Assembly (NCBI RefSeq): GCF_014534655.1
Contig: NZ_JACVVD010000005.1
Location: 1-64,000 of the forward strand
Source of the DNA: Paenibacillus sedimenti
GTDB lineage: Bacteria; Bacillota; Bacilli; Paenibacillales; NBRC-103111
Length of the DNA stretch: 64,000 bases
Direction: 5' to 3'
The notes below the pieces were generated by a model that worked only from the letters and a program-made list of their open reading frames with translations, was not told the origin of the DNA and did no database searches. Numbering within the stretch: the first letter of the stretch is position 1; every line of letters begins with the position of its first letter. Of the stretch, positions 62,286 to 64,000 are shown one piece after another. The position numbers and the translations under genes were made by a program.

Positions 62286-62992
62286 TGCTCACCCGGCAGC
62301 AGTACCGATTTGAGCAGATTATATTCCTCGTTAGCCCGAGTATAATCGGAGGGACGCCCGATATCGAGCCAAAAATCGTTGTTTTCATAATGACGAACCT
62401 TCTCGTTAGCAGCTAATAAGGCATGTATCAAATCAGGAATATCGAAATACTGATGGTCTGGAATATAGTCGATAACCGCTGGATTCATCATATAAATGCC
62501 CATGCTCACATAAGCCGATTGGGAAGGTTTTTCTATGAAGTTGGTTACATAATCGTCCTGTGTTTCCAAAACCCCAAGCTCTATAGGAATTCCTTTCTTT
62601 TGCGAAGCAATGGTAAGCAAACTGCCGCCTTTCATATGAAATTCCCTAAATCTAGCAAAATCCAACGTCGTTAGTACATCACAATTGATAACCAAAAATG
62701 GGCCTTCCAAGCGGTTCAGACTCTTGATTGCGCCAACTGTGCCCAACGGCTCGCTTTCGACATGATAGGTGATAGAAACGCCCCGGGAACTGCCATCCCC
62801 GAAATAAGTTTGAATGAGTCCCGATAAGTAGCCGCATGCCATCGTGATCGAGGTAAAACCGTAATGCCGGAGTTGTTTGACAATTATCTCCAGTATGGGC
62901 TGCTCTCCAACAGGCAATAATCCTTTTGGCAGTACTTTGGTATAAGGAGCCATGCGCATGCCCTTACCGCCTGTCATTATTACGACTTCCAC
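62282..62992 (-). CDS. Sugar-1-phosphate nucleotidyltransferase
   Basis: The 236-residue protein begins VEVVIMTGGKGMRMAPYTKV and has LPKGLLPVGEQPILEIIV, FLVINCDVLTTLDFARF and NDFWLDIGRPSDYTRANEE, typical of the short NTP-transferases similar to GDP-mannose or dTDP-glucose pyrophosphorylases. It probably activates the sugar used by the adjacent LegB-like and Rmd-like enzymes. Start is a GTG at 62992, nine bases after AAGGGG; the frame upstream to 63022 overlaps the previous gene's end. Confidence 0.85.
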   Translation of the reverse strand: MEVVIMTGGKGMRMAPYTKVLPKGLLPVGEQPILEIIVKQLRHYGFTSITMACGYLSGLIQTYFGDGSSRGVSITYHVESEPLGTVGAIKSLNRLEGPFLVINCDVLTTLDFARFREFHMKGGSLLTIASQKKGIPIELGVLETQDDYVTNFIEKPSQSAYVSMGIYMMNPAVIDYIPDHQYFDIPDLIHALLAANEKVRHYENNDFWLDIGRPSDYTRANEEYNLLKSVLLPGEQ

Positions 62993-63005
62993 AGGAATCA
63001 TCCCC

Positions 63006-63992
63006 TTATACAACATATTCATCCGGACGGTATAACTCAGGATGTTCTCTTATCCATTCGATCGTTCGCGTTAAGCCTTGCACTAAAGTGACGCTAGGTT
63101 TCCAGCCCATGAGCGTCGCCGCTTTGCTGCTATCGGAGAATAGACGGTCTACCTCGCTTTTCTCGGGACGTACCCGTTCACTCTCTACACGTACAGGCAG
63201 ATCCCGGCCAACGATTTGTTTAACCGTATCGGCCAGCTCGCCGATCGATATTTCCGCCCCGGATCCGGCGTTAATGACTTGCCCGATCGCTTCGTCGTGG
63301 ACGGCTGCACGAATAAAGGCGCATGCGGTATCTTCGACAAAAGTGAAATCCCGTGTGGAAGTTAAATTACCAAGGACAATTTCCGATCTATGCAGAGCTT
63401 GATTAATAATGGTAGGAATAACTGCTCTCATCGATTGACGGGGCCCATATGAATTGAAGGGACGAACCGTAACGACAGGCAGCGCATATGAGCAATGGAA
63501 GCTTTCTATGACTTTATCCGCTCCGATTTTACTGGCTGAATAGGGAGATTGACCTTGCAGCGGATGCGTCTCATCCATGGGCACATAACGGGCGCTCCCG
63601 TAAACTTCGCTTGTCGATGTGTGGATGAGTCTAGGGATCCCTAAATCCAAGGCGGCTTGGGCGACATTGAGCGTGCCGATAACATTCGTGTGCACAACAT
63701 CGGTCGGGTGTAGATAGGAATAAGGAATGGCGATTAATGCGCCTAAATGAAAGATCGTATCGACCCCTTTGGCAGCCTTATAGACGCCATGAGGATCTCT
63801 TAAATCTCCCTTAATGACTTCAATCTCCCGTTGTACATCACTAGGCAGCGTATCGAGGAAGCCACGCGTATTCGTTGAGTTATATCGAATAAAGGTTCGA
63901 ACCTTCGCCCCTTCGCTAACGAGCTGATGAACGAGATGACTTCCGATAAAACCGGCGGCACCCGTCACCAACACATGCTTACCACTGATCAT
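63006..63992 (-). CDS. LegB-like nucleotide-sugar 4,6-dehydratase
   Basis: The 328-residue SDR has VLVTGAAGFIGSHLVHQLV, IRYNSTNTRGFLDTL, GDLRDPHGVYKAAKGVDTIF, HTSTSEVYGSARYVPMDE, SPYSASKIGADKVIESFH (Tyr/Lys) and FNSYGPRQSMRAVIPTII, matching LegB, the GDP/UDP-HexNAc 4,6-dehydratase of legionaminic-acid pathways. It is the first gene of the six-gene operon in this window; the operon may extend past the right edge, since the start is 8 bases from the end and no ribosome binding site can be seen. Confidence 0.88.
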   Translation of the reverse strand: MISGKHVLVTGAAGFIGSHLVHQLVSEGAKVRTFIRYNSTNTRGFLDTLPSDVQREIEVIKGDLRDPHGVYKAAKGVDTIFHLGALIAIPYSYLHPTDVVHTNVIGTLNVAQAALDLGIPRLIHTSTSEVYGSARYVPMDETHPLQGQSPYSASKIGADKVIESFHCSYALPVVTVRPFNSYGPRQSMRAVIPTIINQALHRSEIVLGNLTSTRDFTFVEDTACAFIRAAVHDEAIGQVINAGSGAEISIGELADTVKQIVGRDLPVRVESERVRPEKSEVDRLFSDSSKAATLMGWKPSVTLVQGLTRTIEWIREHPELYRPDEYVV

Positions 63993-64000
63993 GAACTGAA

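Overview
The window looks like a chromosomal segment of an endospore-forming member of the Paenibacillaceae (Paenibacillus or a close relative). The evidence is low-GC Firmicute-type AGGAGG ribosome binding sites, an H-type small acid-soluble spore protein, CotS-, YheC/D- and CgeB-like spore genes, and the protein repertoire. This placement is inferred from gene content; no database search was possible.

Layout. 1-510: 3' end of a 23S rRNA, then tRNA-His, tRNA-Gln and tRNA-Leu with a terminator; no 5S rRNA follows the 23S here. 570-8800: housekeeping and accessory genes (53-aa protein, sspH-like SASP, class I/II aminotransferase, GNAT acetyltransferase, MocR/PdxR-type regulator, ACT-domain malic enzyme, Fsr-like MFS transporter, phosphatidylserine decarboxylase, and an 80-aa four-cysteine protein behind a class I cyclic-di-GMP riboswitch with its own promoter and terminator). 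9155-23800: glycosyltransferases, a NagZ-like lipoprotein and two spore-coat-type genes around a 2281-residue protein built from 207 in-register decapeptides. 24111-32055: GDP-mannose and GDP-L-fucose synthesis with three GT11-type and one NodZ/GT23-like fucosyltransferase candidates and an FkbM methyltransferase. 32366-44300: an AT-rich glycosyltransferase block (GT4, GT2, GT8, CgeB-like) with a HipA-like kinase. 44427-51860: an epimerase, four tandem paralogues of an uncharacterised GT-A-like family, an enolase-superfamily enzyme, UDP-galactopyranose mutase and another GT8. 52169-58306: UDP-glucose dehydrogenase and GalU, then two larger members of the same uncharacterised family, both with very basic C-terminal tails, and a pseudokinase-like protein. 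58385-63992: an overlapping six-gene minus-strand operon for unusual amino/deoxy sugars (LegB-like dehydratase, nucleotidyltransferase, reductase, and a UDP-GlcNAc 2-epimerase / 4,6-dehydratase / RmlD-like reductase trio).

How the genes fit together (inference). Activated-sugar genes supply GDP-mannose, GDP-fucose, UDP-glucose, UDP-glucuronate/galacturonate, UDP-galactofuranose and an acetamido-deoxy-L-hexose. Some 20 or more glycosyltransferases would assemble them, and the giant decapeptide-repeat protein, with thousands of base pairs of near-identical repeats and many Ser/Thr, is the obvious fibrous acceptor. The CotS/YheCD/CgeB-type neighbours suggest the spore surface as the site, so the window is best read as a spore-surface glycan and glycoprotein-fibre locus, comparable in logic but not in sequence to the BclA exosporium islands of Bacillus.
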